From Collinsella aerofaciens (GTDB lineage: Bacteria > Actinomycetota > Coriobacteriia > Coriobacteriales > Coriobacteriaceae): a stretch of 39,859 nucleotides of DNA. The position numbers and the translations under genes were made by a program. This document shows positions 15,564 to 23,676 of the stretch, piece by piece (position 1 is the first letter of the stretch; every line of letters starts with the position of its first letter). Location of the stretch: the NCBI RefSeq assembly GCF_028209885.1, contig NZ_JAQLEM010000002.1, positions 1 to 39,859 on the forward strand, given 5' to 3'. The notes beneath the pieces were generated by a model, which worked only from the letters and a program-made list of their open reading frames with translations, ran no database searches and was not told the DNA's origin.

Positions 15564-15664
15564 CGGCTTTACGAGGTGCCCCAGGTTGGCGCGAAAGAGG
15601 ACCGAGGCGTACTTGGGTACGCGAGCGACGAATGAACGCCAAGATGGGGTGGCTCGTAAAGCCG
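15564..15664. repeat. ~100-nt structured repeat element, copy 2
   Basis: Perfect 12-base outer arms (15564-15575, 15653-15664) and further CCCC/GGGG and GGCG/CGCC pairing enclose GAAAGAGGA, an inner hairpin GCGTAC/GTACGC and GACGAATGAACG. The unpaired blocks match copy 1 (17-114) although the helices differ in sequence. It lies in the gap between the S-component and ATPase genes, in the same orientation on the plus strand as copy 1. Confidence 0.6.
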
Positions 15665-15670
15665 GGCAGG

Positions 15671-16243
15671 TTAGTTGAGCTTAAGGGACTTCTGGATGGG
15701 CAGGTAGAGAGCGCCGACCAGGATGGCGTTAAAGACGGCGGTCATGGCGACAACGGGCAGCATGGCAGCGGCGAGCTCGCTCACCACGCCGAGCATGGCC
15801 ATCTTGATGACCATGAAGATGACGCCCGAGACAAAGGTGGTCACGAAGGCTGCGACGATGGCGACGGCGGGCTTAACCTGGCCGTCCTTGGCGGCAGCGT
15901 TGACAATGACGGCCATGAGCATGGCAGCGATGCCCTCGGCGGCAAAATCGACAAACGGCGAGGTGGTGGTGATCTGGATCACGGCGGCCGAGATCAGGCC
16001 GATGACGAGTGCCTGACCGATGTTGGGGCGAACGACCAGGATGGTGAGGCAGAAGGCCGAGATAATGAACTCGGGGCTGATCATGCCGCCCGAGATGCCG
16101 GAGATGGCCTTGCCGACGGTGAAGTTGAGGCTGAAGCCGGCGGCAAGCAGGATGGCGAGCAAGACGAGGGCACGGACGTCGAGTTTGCCGCGGTCGGCGG
16201 TCTGGACGGTGCGGGGCTGGGCGGTGGTGGTGTTCTGAGACAT
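15671..16243 (-). CDS. ECF transporter S component, probable tryptophan-specific (TrpP-like)
   Basis: 190 residues, integral membrane, five or six segments (ALVLLAILLAAGFSLNF, MISPEFIISAFCLTILVV, ALVIGLISAAVIQITTT, GIAAMLMAVIVNAA, VAIVAAFVTTFVSGVIFMVIK, MLPVVAMTAVFNAILVGAL). The polar N-terminus is Thr/Gln-rich. Substrate call comes from the leader: a 22-residue peptide with three consecutive Trp codons and an attenuator terminator precede it. Resemblance to Bacillus TrpP is limited (MxP, LVIGI, TT). AAAGGA eight bases before ATG 16243 fixes the start; a frame extending to 16357 runs through the terminator. First structural gene of the ECF operon. Confidence 0.78.
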   Translation of the reverse strand: MSQNTTTAQPRTVQTADRGKLDVRALVLLAILLAAGFSLNFTVGKAISGISGGMISPEFIISAFCLTILVVRPNIGQALVIGLISAAVIQITTTSPFVDFAAEGIAAMLMAVIVNAAAKDGQVKPAVAIVAAFVTTFVSGVIFMVIKMAMLGVVSELAAAMLPVVAMTAVFNAILVGALYLPIQKSLKLN

Positions 16244-16321
16244 GGTGAAAATCCTTTCGGAGGGGAAGTGCAAGAGAAGAAAGCGGAGGCGCGTGATGCG
16301 AATGCGATCGGGCTCGAGATA

Positions 16322-16356
16322 GAAAAAGGCCCCCGGTCGAAACCGGAGGCCTTCCA
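16322..16356 (-). terminator. Attenuator terminator of the ECF operon
   Basis: On the minus strand, AAGGCCTCCGGT pairs with ACCGGGGGCCTT across a short TTCG-type loop (one G-T pair), followed by TTTTTCT. It sits between the Trp leader peptide stop (16389) and the S-component start (16243), so transcription must pass it to reach the transporter genes. Confidence 0.85.
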
Positions 16357-16388
16357 ATCACCTAGAGCGCAAAACAGGCGTGAGGGAC

Positions 16389-16457
16389 TCACCGTCGACC
16401 GATCGTATTCGCATCACGCCACCACCAGTTGTTGAGAGACTTCATCGTGTTCTTCAT
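16389..16457 (-). CDS. Trp-rich attenuator leader peptide
   Basis: 22 codons, ATG 16457 to TGA 16389: MKNTMKSLNNWWWRDANTIG then RR. AAAGGAG lies eight bases upstream of the ATG. Three tandem TGG codons (16427-16419) sit just before GGCGTGA, which can pair with TCACGCC beyond the stop codon; a terminator follows at 16356-16322. This is the classical arrangement in which ribosome stalling at Trp codons favours read-through. In the window it controls a putative Trp importer rather than trp biosynthesis genes. Seen directly; the attenuation mechanism is inferred. Confidence 0.85.
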   Translation of the reverse strand: MKNTMKSLNNWWWRDANTIGRR

Positions 16458-16515
16458 GTTGGTGGCTCCTTTCGTGATGCCGCGGCGCGGTCGCACCTAG
16501 TTGCTGTTGCGCTGC

Positions 16516-16565
16516 ACTATAGCACAGCGAAGTGTGTACAGGGAAATCTTTTTTGAAAAGATTTC
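16516..16565 (-). promoter_or_regulatory. Probable promoter and palindromic operator of the Trp leader
   Basis: Minus-strand TATAGT (16521-16516) lies about 60 bases before the leader ATG. Overlapping the expected -35 region and upstream is a perfect 10-base inverted repeat, GAAATCTTTT / AAAAGATTTC with a three-base centre (16543-16565), a plausible repressor site. No convincing -35 hexamer is seen. Confidence 0.4.
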
Positions 16566-16649
16566 GGCGACGTTTCCCGCCGGTCGAACGGGCGGCTGGG
16601 TGGGCGGGCGACCTTGGCCTTCCCGCCCGCGCCTTAAGGTGAGGGGTTC

Positions 16650-18449
16650 TTAGGCCTTTTTGCGACGATAGAGCACGAAGCCGCAGACACCGATGACGAC
16701 GACGGCGCCAACGGCCATGGCGGCCATGTTGTTGCCCTCGGACTTCTCCTCGGTTGCCTCTTCTTTAACATCGGGCTCGGCTACATCCTCATCGGAGAGG
16801 GCCTCGTCGGCGTAGGTGATGGACTCGACCAGGCAGTCGTTGTCGGCATCGTAGTCACTCGGGACGAACTCCTCGGAGAAGTCGCCCTCCTTGAGGTAGT
16901 CACGCATCTCCTCGAGCATGGCCTTGCACTTGAGGTAGGTGTTCTTGGTGGCAGCCTTGCCGGCCTTGTTGGCCAGGGCGGTGCGCGCCTCGGTGTCCTC
17001 GGCGGCCTGCATGGCCTCGTCGACGGTCAGGTTCTGCTCGATGAGCTCCTTCTGCAGCGCATCGAGGTAGGCGCGGACGCCGGTGGCGCAGTGGTCGCGG
17101 TTCTCATAGGCGAGCGTGTTGATGTCCATGAGGACGTAGTTGATGGAGTTCTTGGGCTCCTCGTTGTTCACGACGTCTTCCTCTTCGCAGTGATCGAAGG
17201 AGACATCCTGATCGCTAAAGTAGGGGCTGACCTCGGTGAGCAGTGCGGAGTAGAGGGGGATGGCGACGGAGAACTCGGCGTTGGAGAGCATCTCCCACTG
17301 GATGGTCGCGATCTCGGGATCCATGCCCTGACGGATCTGGAAGGTGTGGATCTCGGTGTTGCGGTTGGAGCCGATGGCGTAGGCGCCGTCGGTGTTGGCG
17401 TTGAGGCCGGCGACATTCTCGCCGCGAGCGGCGAAGGAACGGATCATCTCAAAGGTGTTCCAGTCGGACTTGCCGGGCTGGAAGAACAGCGGCTGCATCT
17501 CGTGGACCAGAGCGCCGGTCGTGGCGCGAGCGTCTTCTCGCTCGTCCTTGACGATCTCGTAGTCGGTGCCTTCAGCCAGCGGGGCCATGAAGTAATCGCG
17601 ACCCTGGATATAGCGCGACCACTGGTGCATACCGGCCTCGCCAATCTCCTCGCCGTAGGTCTTGGCGACGTCGAACTTGCCGTCGGTGTACTCGGCAAAG
17701 CCCTTCTCCTTGGGCATGGACTCGATGCCCTCGGAATGGAGGCAGTTCTCGGTGTCATCGAGGTCGACGTTATAGGTGAGGTTGCCGATGTTGGGGTTGA
17801 GCGAGGCGATGTCATCAGCGAGCTTCATGGCAATCCACTGATGGCCGGAAAGCGCGGCGAACAGCCAGGTCTCGGTGCTGTCGGCGATGATGATCTGGTC
17901 GTTGGAGCAGACGCCCTGCTCGTCGATTAGGCTGCCGATGAGCTCGACGCCCTCGCGGGCCGTGGCGCTCTCGCCCAGGATGACGCTGGCATAGCTGTAC
18001 TCGCCAATGCCAGTCTCCTCGGTGATGGGGTCGGCCTCTTCGGCCTTCTCGTTATAGGAGGTGCTCAACGTGGCAGAGCAGGAGACGCCCTTCTCGTTGA
18101 TGCCGGCCTCGGAATATGCGTCGTAGCGATTTTCCCACTGCGAGGGGTTGTCGCGAACGAAGGTGTAGCGGTAGGTTGCGCCCTTGGACTTGTACTCAAA
18201 ACCGGACTCGACCGATGTGTACTCGTTGCCGTCCTTGTGTGCGGGCTCAATGCCAAAGTGCTTAACATAGCGCGGACCGAAGTCCTCGGAACGGCCGTAG
18301 TATGTGTTGCCGTCTGCCGTGAGCTTGCTGCCCATGTAGATCTGGGTGCAGGCGAGTGCCGAAGTCGGCATGGCCATGATGGCCGCTGCTCCAAACGCAA
18401 GGCCGCAGCCGAGCTTTTTGAGCGTGTTGACAGGATGAGTAAACCTCAT
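16650..18449 (-). CDS. C69-family dipeptidase, exported and membrane-anchored
   Basis: 599 residues. Signal sequence about 1-33 (FGAAAIMAMPTSALA) ends directly before Cys34 (CTQIYMGSK), the N-terminal nucleophile expected in family C69 (PepD-type) dipeptidases. Conserved YYGRSEDFG, EAGINEKGVS, GANVRSF-like FEMIRSFAARGENVAG and GSNRNTEIHTFQ follow. The C-terminus has an acidic stretch, then a hydrophobic segment (AAMAVGAVVVIGVCGFVLY) and RRKKA, so the enzyme is held on the outer membrane face. It probably cleaves dipeptides for nutrition. Start at ATG 18449 has GGAGGG four bases upstream. The upstream AT-rich region carries repeated operator-like motifs. No intrinsic terminator with a T tract is visible downstream, only GGGCGGG/CCCGCCC pairing. 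Confidence 0.9.
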   Translation of the reverse strand: MRFTHPVNTLKKLGCGLAFGAAAIMAMPTSALACTQIYMGSKLTADGNTYYGRSEDFGPRYVKHFGIEPAHKDGNEYTSVESGFEYKSKGATYRYTFVRDNPSQWENRYDAYSEAGINEKGVSCSATLSTSYNEKAEEADPITEETGIGEYSYASVILGESATAREGVELIGSLIDEQGVCSNDQIIIADSTETWLFAALSGHQWIAMKLADDIASLNPNIGNLTYNVDLDDTENCLHSEGIESMPKEKGFAEYTDGKFDVAKTYGEEIGEAGMHQWSRYIQGRDYFMAPLAEGTDYEIVKDEREDARATTGALVHEMQPLFFQPGKSDWNTFEMIRSFAARGENVAGLNANTDGAYAIGSNRNTEIHTFQIRQGMDPEIATIQWEMLSNAEFSVAIPLYSALLTEVSPYFSDQDVSFDHCEEEDVVNNEEPKNSINYVLMDINTLAYENRDHCATGVRAYLDALQKELIEQNLTVDEAMQAAEDTEARTALANKAGKAATKNTYLKCKAMLEEMRDYLKEGDFSEEFVPSDYDADNDCLVESITYADEALSDEDVAEPDVKEEATEEKSEGNNMAAMAVGAVVVIGVCGFVLYRRKKA

Positions 18450-18535
18450 GATCCCTCCCAACTGTTGAGACCCCGCAAAACTGTGCGGAATCTCAGCTAA
18501 TAAATACACCTATTAGCCTATCGGAAGTCTAAGAA

Positions 18536-18591
18536 GTATTCATTAAATTTGATGAAATACTCGATGAGCGTCCTAAAATATGCGATGAGCG
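18536..18591. promoter_or_regulatory. Operator-like palindrome and 21-bp-phased direct repeats before the C69 dipeptidase
   Basis: 18536-18560 is a near palindrome centred on AAATTT (GTATTCATT / GATGAAATAC). Immediately after it, CGATGAGCG occurs at 18562-18570 and 18583-18591, start-to-start 21 bp, two helical turns, so both would face the same side of DNA. Fits a cooperative regulator; the regulator is unknown. Confidence 0.4.
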
Positions 18592-18680
18592 GACAATAAT
18601 ACTCATTATCTAGCTTTATTTAAATAAAGACGCCCTGCAATTACTGTGCCTGAATAAAGTGCCTTGCACGGGGTGCAAAG

Positions 18681-18722
18681 AAAAATCCCCCGCAGTTTGG
18701 CAAATGCATAAACAACGGGGGA
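18681..18722 (-). terminator. Terminator after the lipid kinase and small peptide genes
   Basis: On the minus strand CTCCCCCG pairs with CGGGGGA across a 23-base loop, followed by TTTTTCTTTG. Located 36 bases beyond the stop of the 30-residue peptide gene. Confidence 0.7.
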
Positions 18723-18757
18723 GACGATAATTGGATGAATATCATACCAATGTGGAA

Positions 18758-18850
18758 TTACTTCTTCCGGCGGTGGATTACGTTAATCGCATAGCCGACG
18801 AGCATGGCCAGAACAATAACGATAAAGCCAATCAGGGGGTTGTCGTTCAT
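18758..18850 (-). CDS. 30-residue single-pass membrane peptide
   Basis: Thirty codons from ATG 18850 to TAA 18758: MNDNPLIGFIVIVLAMLVGY, then AINVIHRRKK. A strong AGGAGG is five bases upstream, nine bases after the lipid kinase stop. One hydrophobic helix is followed by a basic tail (HRRKK), predicting N-out, C-in orientation. It is clearly co-transcribed with the kinase and followed by a terminator, which supports expression. Not recognised; size and form resemble small membrane-protein regulators that bind a larger partner, possibly the lipid kinase. Function is not assigned. Confidence 0.72.
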   Translation of the reverse strand: MNDNPLIGFIVIVLAMLVGYAINVIHRRKK

Positions 18851-18859
18851 GGGGTCCTC

Positions 18860-19777
18860 CTATTTTCCGAGCGGGGAGAATTCGTCGACGATGAGGTCGA
18901 GGCATTGCGGAAGCGCGCGGGCACCAAAGACGCCCGAGTTGCTGGAGATGATCTCGCCATCGAACTGCATGCCCAGCGACGGCGTGCAGGTGATCTTGGC
19001 TTCCTTGGTCTGGATGATCTTGAACTGCGGACGGCCGAGCACCTTGCCGGCGGGGTCGAGTGCGGCGGTGATCACGGTGGGCAGGAGCTGGACGGTTTTT
19101 ACGGGCTCGATGACCGCGATGTCGACCATGCCGTCGTTCATGCGGCAATCGGGGAACAGGTTGATGTCGTTTTGAATGACCGAGGTGTTGCCGGCCATGC
19201 AGCAGATGCCATCGAGCTCCTCGACAATGCCGTCATGCTCAATCGTAAAGTGCGCCACCGTGGGGTTGGGTGTGGCGAGCGCCGACAGGAAATAGGCAAT
19301 CTCACCGATGTCGTTTTTGGTGGGGGCGGCCTTCATCATGATCTCGGCGTCGAAGCCCGAGCCGGCGATGATGATAAAGCCGTGGCGCTTTTCGTTGCCG
19401 TTCTCGTCGAGCCAAAAGAGCTCGCCCATGTCCACTTTGACCGTGCGACCGGCGCGGCAAGCCTTGGCAAGCGCCGCTGCCTCGGGGGCATTGCCAATGT
19501 TGTTGAAGAACAGGCAGGCCGTGCCGGAGGGGAAGACGAGCGTGGGGATGCCGCACCCGCGCATCTGGTCGAGCACGTTGGAGACGGTGCCGTCGCCACC
19601 CGAAACGACCACGCGATCAAACTCGCGCACGTCTGCCACGGCGTCCTCGGGTTCCATGCCATCGCCGATAAAACGCATCACGACCTCGTCGCCGCCCTGC
19701 GCGAGGGCGTGCGTGAACGCGTAGATTTCATCTGAGCTGGGGCCCGATGCCGGGTTGTGGATGATAAGGCAGCGCAT
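18860..19777 (-). CDS. Diacylglycerol kinase-family lipid kinase
   Basis: 305 residues. DAGK catalytic domain: NPASGPSSDEI at the N-terminus, the nucleotide-binding motif VVSGGDGTVSNVL (GGDGT 60-64), FPSGTACLFFNNIGN, then GFIIIAGSGFDAEIM and FPDCRMNDGMVDI, the latter matching the metal or structural loop DDG region of DgkB/YegS-like enzymes. It phosphorylates a membrane lipid such as diacylglycerol; substrate not determined. Ribosome-binding site is weak. It is divergent from RNase D at 19876 and followed at nine bases by a small membrane peptide gene, with a shared terminator. Confidence 0.87.
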   Translation of the reverse strand: MRCLIIHNPASGPSSDEIYAFTHALAQGGDEVVMRFIGDGMEPEDAVADVREFDRVVVSGGDGTVSNVLDQMRGCGIPTLVFPSGTACLFFNNIGNAPEAAALAKACRAGRTVKVDMGELFWLDENGNEKRHGFIIIAGSGFDAEIMMKAAPTKNDIGEIAYFLSALATPNPTVAHFTIEHDGIVEELDGICCMAGNTSVIQNDINLFPDCRMNDGMVDIAVIEPVKTVQLLPTVITAALDPAGKVLGRPQFKIIQTKEAKITCTPSLGMQFDGEIISSNSGVFGARALPQCLDLIVDEFSPLGK

Positions 19778-19875
19778 ACTTACGTTCCCGTTCTGTGACT
19801 AACCGAGTATAGTTGTAGGGCAATGCCGATATCCTACCCGTGTTTTTCGGGCCTAACCTTATTCGATGGGTTGAT

Positions 19876-21009
19876 ATGTACATTTCCACACATCAGGCTC
19901 TACTCGACTTTTGCCAGCGCGCCCGCGAGTTCGACGCGATTGCCGTCGATACCGAGTTTTTGCGCGAACGCACGTTCCATCCGCGCCTGTGCTTGGTCCA
20001 GATTGCCACCCCTGCCGAGAGCGTGGCGGTCGACCCTCTGGTGATCGACGACCTGTCGCCGCTCGCCGAGCTTATGGGCGATGAGAGCGTGACCAAGGTG
20101 TTTCACGCCTGCTCGCAGGATATGGAGGTTATGCTCCATACCGTGGGCGTGCTGCCGCGCCCTATTTTTGACACACAGGTTGCCGCCGCCTTTTTGGGCG
20201 AGCGCCAGCAGATTTCCTACGGCGCGCTCGTGCAGACGTTTTGTGGCGTTTCGTTGCCTAAGACCGAGTCGCTGACCGACTGGTCGCGCCGCCCGCTGAC
20301 CGATAAACAAATCGAGTACGCGATCGATGACGTCAAGTACCTGATCGTCGCCTATACCGAGATGATGAGTCGCCTGCGCGAGCTGGGCCGGGTGGACTGG
20401 GTGCTCGATGAGTTGCGTCCGCTGGCCGACGAGTCGCACTACCGCGCCGACCGCCATGAGGCATTCCGCAAGGTCAAGCGCATCAACTCGTGTAGCCGCC
20501 ATCAGCTGGGCATCGCGCGCGAGCTTGCCGCTTGGCGCGAGGACCGCGCCGAGCGCCGCAACATCCCGCGCAAGTGGGTTATGTCCGACGATACGCTGCT
20601 GGCCCTGGTTAAACGTAATCCCGTGCGTGTCGAGGAGTTCCGCAGCATCCGCGGCACCGATCAGCTGGGGGAGCGCGACGTGGACGGCGCGCTGATGGCC
20701 ATTAAGCGCGGCGCGAGCTGTCCGCACGATCGCCTGCCGCTCATGGTGCGCGGGCACCGTCAGATTTCGCCGGAGCTGGAGAGCGTGACTGACCTTATGT
20801 ATGCGCTTATCCGCCTGGTTGCCGAGCGCTCAGGCGTTGCGACCTCGGTCATTGCCTCGCGCGATGACCTGGCCGACTACATTGAGCATCCCGAGCAGAG
20901 CCGCCTGCGCGAAGGTTGGCGCTTTGAGCTTGTGGGCTCGCGCCTGGACGATCTGCTTTCCGGCAATATGGGGTTGACGGTGAAGGACGGCAAAATCGAG
21001 CTCCTGTAG
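19876..21009 (+). CDS. rnd: Ribonuclease D
   Basis: 377 residues, 3'-5' exoribonuclease for tRNA and stable RNA maturation. DEDDy catalytic set: IAVDTEFLRER (Asp25, Glu27), VFHACSQDMEVM (Asp), and YAIDDVKYL (Tyr, Asp). An HRDC domain follows (HQLGIARELAAWREDRAERRNIPRKWVMSD, in two blocks) and a second helical repeat with RSGVATSVIASRDDL. ATG 19876 is preferred; the frame opens from GTG 19840 but the encoded extension lacks family similarity. A -10-like TATAGT sits at 19809. Followed after 64 bases by a Zn peptidase gene. Confidence 0.92.
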   Translation: MYISTHQALLDFCQRAREFDAIAVDTEFLRERTFHPRLCLVQIATPAESVAVDPLVIDDLSPLAELMGDESVTKVFHACSQDMEVMLHTVGVLPRPIFDTQVAAAFLGERQQISYGALVQTFCGVSLPKTESLTDWSRRPLTDKQIEYAIDDVKYLIVAYTEMMSRLRELGRVDWVLDELRPLADESHYRADRHEAFRKVKRINSCSRHQLGIARELAAWREDRAERRNIPRKWVMSDDTLLALVKRNPVRVEEFRSIRGTDQLGERDVDGALMAIKRGASCPHDRLPLMVRGHRQISPELESVTDLMYALIRLVAERSGVATSVIASRDDLADYIEHPEQSRLREGWRFELVGSRLDDLLSGNMGLTVKDGKIELL

Positions 21010-21073
21010 GGAAGCCTAGCCGGTTGAGTGGGTAAAATGCCTCCAACGTGTAACTCGACTCGGAGGAATTCGC

Positions 21074-21778
21074 ATGCCTTATTACTATGGATACGGCTTT
21101 GGCATTGACCCGCTGTACCTGCTGGTTGTTCTTGTCTGCACGGTGCTTGGCCTTGCCGCGCAGAGCTATATCAATTCCACGTACAAGACGTGGTCTAAGG
21201 TGCGCTCGGACGGCGATACGGGTGCCACGGTCGCTCGCCGCATGCTTGATGCCAACGGTTGTAGCGCCGTGGGCATCAAGGGCGTCGCCGGCGAGCTCAC
21301 CGATCATTACAACCCGCAGGACAACAACCTGTATCTGTCGGATGCCAACCGTTCGGGCGGGTCGGTCGCAAGCGTTGCCGTCGCCTGCCACGAGGCGGGC
21401 CATGCCGCCCAGCGTCAAAGCGGCTACGCCATGATGAAGGTACGTACCGCTTTGGTCCCCGTCGTCAACTTTACCCAAAACACCTGGACGATCGTGCTGC
21501 TCATGGGCCTGTTCATGAACATCGCGGGGCTCACGACCCTCGCGTTGGTCTTCTTCTCGTTTAGCGTGCTGTTCCAGCTGGTTACGCTGCCGGTCGAGAT
21601 CGATGCCAGTCGCCGCGCCGTGGCGTATATCGAGCAGTCGGGCATGAGTTCCAAGCAGGTCAACGGCGCCAAGAAGGTGCTGACGGCAGCCGCGCTTACC
21701 TATGTGGCCGCAGCGCTCACTTCGATCATTCAACTGCTCTACCTGATGGCTCGCTACAACAGAAATTCCAACCGATAA
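21074..21778 (+). CDS. Membrane neutral zinc metallopeptidase (YugP-like)
   Basis: 234 residues. N-terminal hydrophobic segment (LYLLVVLVCTVLGLAAQS), zinc motif ACHEAGHAAQ (HEXXH), a third ligand candidate in VEIDASRRAV, and two or three further membrane segments (TIVLLMGLFMNIAGL, LTTLALVFFSFSVLF, ALTYVAAALTSIIQLLYL). This is the pattern of the Zn_peptidase_2/YugP family. Role not well defined; membrane proteolysis is likely. GGAGG seven bases before ATG fixes the start. It is probably read from its own promoter (TAAAAT about 21033). Confidence 0.88.
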   Translation: MPYYYGYGFGIDPLYLLVVLVCTVLGLAAQSYINSTYKTWSKVRSDGDTGATVARRMLDANGCSAVGIKGVAGELTDHYNPQDNNLYLSDANRSGGSVASVAVACHEAGHAAQRQSGYAMMKVRTALVPVVNFTQNTWTIVLLMGLFMNIAGLTTLALVFFSFSVLFQLVTLPVEIDASRRAVAYIEQSGMSSKQVNGAKKVLTAAALTYVAAALTSIIQLLYLMARYNRNSNR

Positions 21779-21893
21779 CAAATAGGACAGGCAGGCGCCG
21801 TGGGGATTCGTGTCCTCGCGGCGCTGTACTATGTGTTGGACTTAAATTTGCGCAGGGCCGGAGCCCTTGTGCACGATGACGAAAGGGGGCTGC

Positions 21894-23345
21894 GTGGCAG
21901 GCTGGAATCTGACCGGCAATACCGTTTCCGCCGAGTTCGACGGATCGGACGAGCAGGAGCGCAAAGAGCTCAGCGTGAGCCAAGCGGTGGAGATCGCCGC
22001 CGGCGCGCTCGATGCCATTCCGCAGCTGAGCGTTTTGGGTGAGGTCACGGGTTTTCGTGGTCCCAATGCCCGAAGCGGCCACTGCTACTTCCAAATCAAG
22101 GACGACTCGGCGGCCGTCGACTGCATCATCTGGAAGGGCGCCTACCTTAAGCGTACCTTCGATCTGCGCGACGGCATGCAGGTAAGCTTTAAGGGCAGCT
22201 TCAATCTCTACAAGCCTACGGGTCGCATGAGCTTCGTCGCCCGCTCGTTCTCGCTGGCGGGGGAGGGCTTGCTGCGTCAGCAGGTGGCTCAGTTGGCCGA
22301 AAAGCTACGCCGCGAGGGCCTGATGGACGAAGCGCGCAAGCGCCGCATCCCGGTGTTTTGCTCGCGCGTGGCGGTTGTCACCTCGCTTTCGGGCGCCGTA
22401 ATCGACGACGTCAAGCGTACGCTGCGCCGTCGCAACCCGCTCGTCGAGCTTGTCTGCGTGGGCGCAAAGGTCCAGGGCGAGGGTGCGCCGGCAGAGCTTA
22501 TTGAAGGCTTGCGTCGTGCCGCTGCCATTACGCCGGCGCCCGATTGCATTTTGCTCGTGCGTGGCGGCGGTTCCTTCGAGGACCTCATGACCTTTAACGA
22601 CGAGAAGCTTGCCCGCGCGGTGGCAGCCTGTCCCGTGCCCGTGGTGACGGGCATTGGGCATGAGCCCGATACCTCGATCTGCGACATGGTGAGCGACCGT
22701 CGCGCCTCCACGCCCACGGCTGCGGCAGAATCGGTGGCGCCGGCTATGACGGAGTTGGTCGATGTGCTCGAGACGCGCCATCAGCGTCTGGGCGCCGCGA
22801 TGGCTTCGATGATCGGGTCGGATCAGGTCGATTTGGAAATGCTCGACCAGCGCGGTCGTCGGGCCTGGGACACCTATACGGCTCGTCTGGGCGCCGCGCT
22901 CGATGCAGCCGCGTGCCGCCCGTGCCTCAACGACCCCACGTTTATGGTCGAGCGTCGCGAGTCTGAGCTCGCCCTGACGGCCGATCGTCTGTCGGGCGCC
23001 ATAACGCGTTCGGTTGGGGCCTTCCGCTCCAACTTCGAGCGTCTGCCCGAGCGCTTGGTTGCAAGCACCTCGGGGCTCGATGGCAAGCGCCATGCGCTCA
23101 CACTTGCGAGTTCCCGTCTGGAGCATCAGGGGCGCACGATGCTCAGCAAATCCGCGTCCGACCTGGGCCGAGCTGCCGCGTCGCTCGATGCCTTGTCGCC
23201 GCTCAAGGTGCTTGCCCGCGGTTACTCCATCGCGTACAGCGATGACGGTGTGGCTACGAGCGCCAAGACCTTTAAGCCCGGCGATGCCATTCGCGTGCGC
23301 ATGGCAGACGGCAACGTGGCGGCAACGGTCGATACGGTCGAGTAG
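21894..23345 (+). CDS. xseA: Exodeoxyribonuclease VII large subunit
   Basis: 483 residues. OB-fold nucleic-acid binding domain about 15-120 (LSVLGEVTGFRG, GHCYFQIKD, DGMQVSFKGSFNLY), catalytic domain with VVTSLSGAVIDDV, CILLVRGGGSFEDLMTFND and VVTGIGHEPDTSICDMVSDRRA, a coiled-coil arm, and a C-terminal region LARGYSIAY. With XseB it degrades single-stranded DNA to oligonucleotides. The start is uncertain: GTG 21894 has AAAGGGGG four or five bases upstream; ATG 21876 and TTG 21867 are in frame and upstream. xseB follows 42 bases later. Confidence 0.93.
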   Translation: MAGWNLTGNTVSAEFDGSDEQERKELSVSQAVEIAAGALDAIPQLSVLGEVTGFRGPNARSGHCYFQIKDDSAAVDCIIWKGAYLKRTFDLRDGMQVSFKGSFNLYKPTGRMSFVARSFSLAGEGLLRQQVAQLAEKLRREGLMDEARKRRIPVFCSRVAVVTSLSGAVIDDVKRTLRRRNPLVELVCVGAKVQGEGAPAELIEGLRRAAAITPAPDCILLVRGGGSFEDLMTFNDEKLARAVAACPVPVVTGIGHEPDTSICDMVSDRRASTPTAAAESVAPAMTELVDVLETRHQRLGAAMASMIGSDQVDLEMLDQRGRRAWDTYTARLGAALDAAACRPCLNDPTFMVERRESELALTADRLSGAITRSVGAFRSNFERLPERLVASTSGLDGKRHALTLASSRLEHQGRTMLSKSASDLGRAAASLDALSPLKVLARGYSIAYSDDGVATSAKTFKPGDAIRVRMADGNVAATVDTVE

Positions 23346-23387
23346 GCCGCGTTTCATAGCGATAAACCTTTAGGAAAGGAAACAGAT

Positions 23388-23654
23388 ATGGCAGAGAAGA
23401 CCCCGGTCGAGCAGCTTACGTACAAGCAGGCCTCGCAGGAGCTGGAGCTCATCATCCGCAGCCTGGAGTCGGGCGACATGGAGCTCGAGGAGTCGCTCGA
23501 GAGCTATACCCGCGGCGTTGAGCTCCTCAAGAGCCTGCGCACCCGCCTGTCCGATGCCGAGCAGAAGGTCTCGGTGCTCCTGAAGGACGTCGACGGCAAC
23601 GACGTGCTCGCCGACGGCGAAGCCGCCAACACCGACGACAACCTTTCTTTCTAA
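23388..23654 (+). CDS. xseB: Exodeoxyribonuclease VII small subunit
   Basis: 88 residues, the usual size. Helical hairpin typical of XseB: LTYKQASQELELIIRSLESG, then MELEESLESYTRGVELLKSL and RLSDAEQKVSVLL. Forms the coiled subunits bound to XseA. AGGAAA precedes the ATG. The acidic C-terminus (DVDGNDVLADGEAANTDD) is a short extension. A long perfect inverted repeat follows the gene. Confidence 0.94.
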   Translation: MAEKTPVEQLTYKQASQELELIIRSLESGDMELEESLESYTRGVELLKSLRTRLSDAEQKVSVLLKDVDGNDVLADGEAANTDDNLSF

Positions 23655-23676
23655 CCATCTCGCAGCCTACTTTGGG

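Noticed and set aside
21795..21824. GCGCCG/CGGCGC hairpin after the Zn peptidase gene as a terminator
   Set aside because: No T tract follows on either strand; only a stem-loop is supported.
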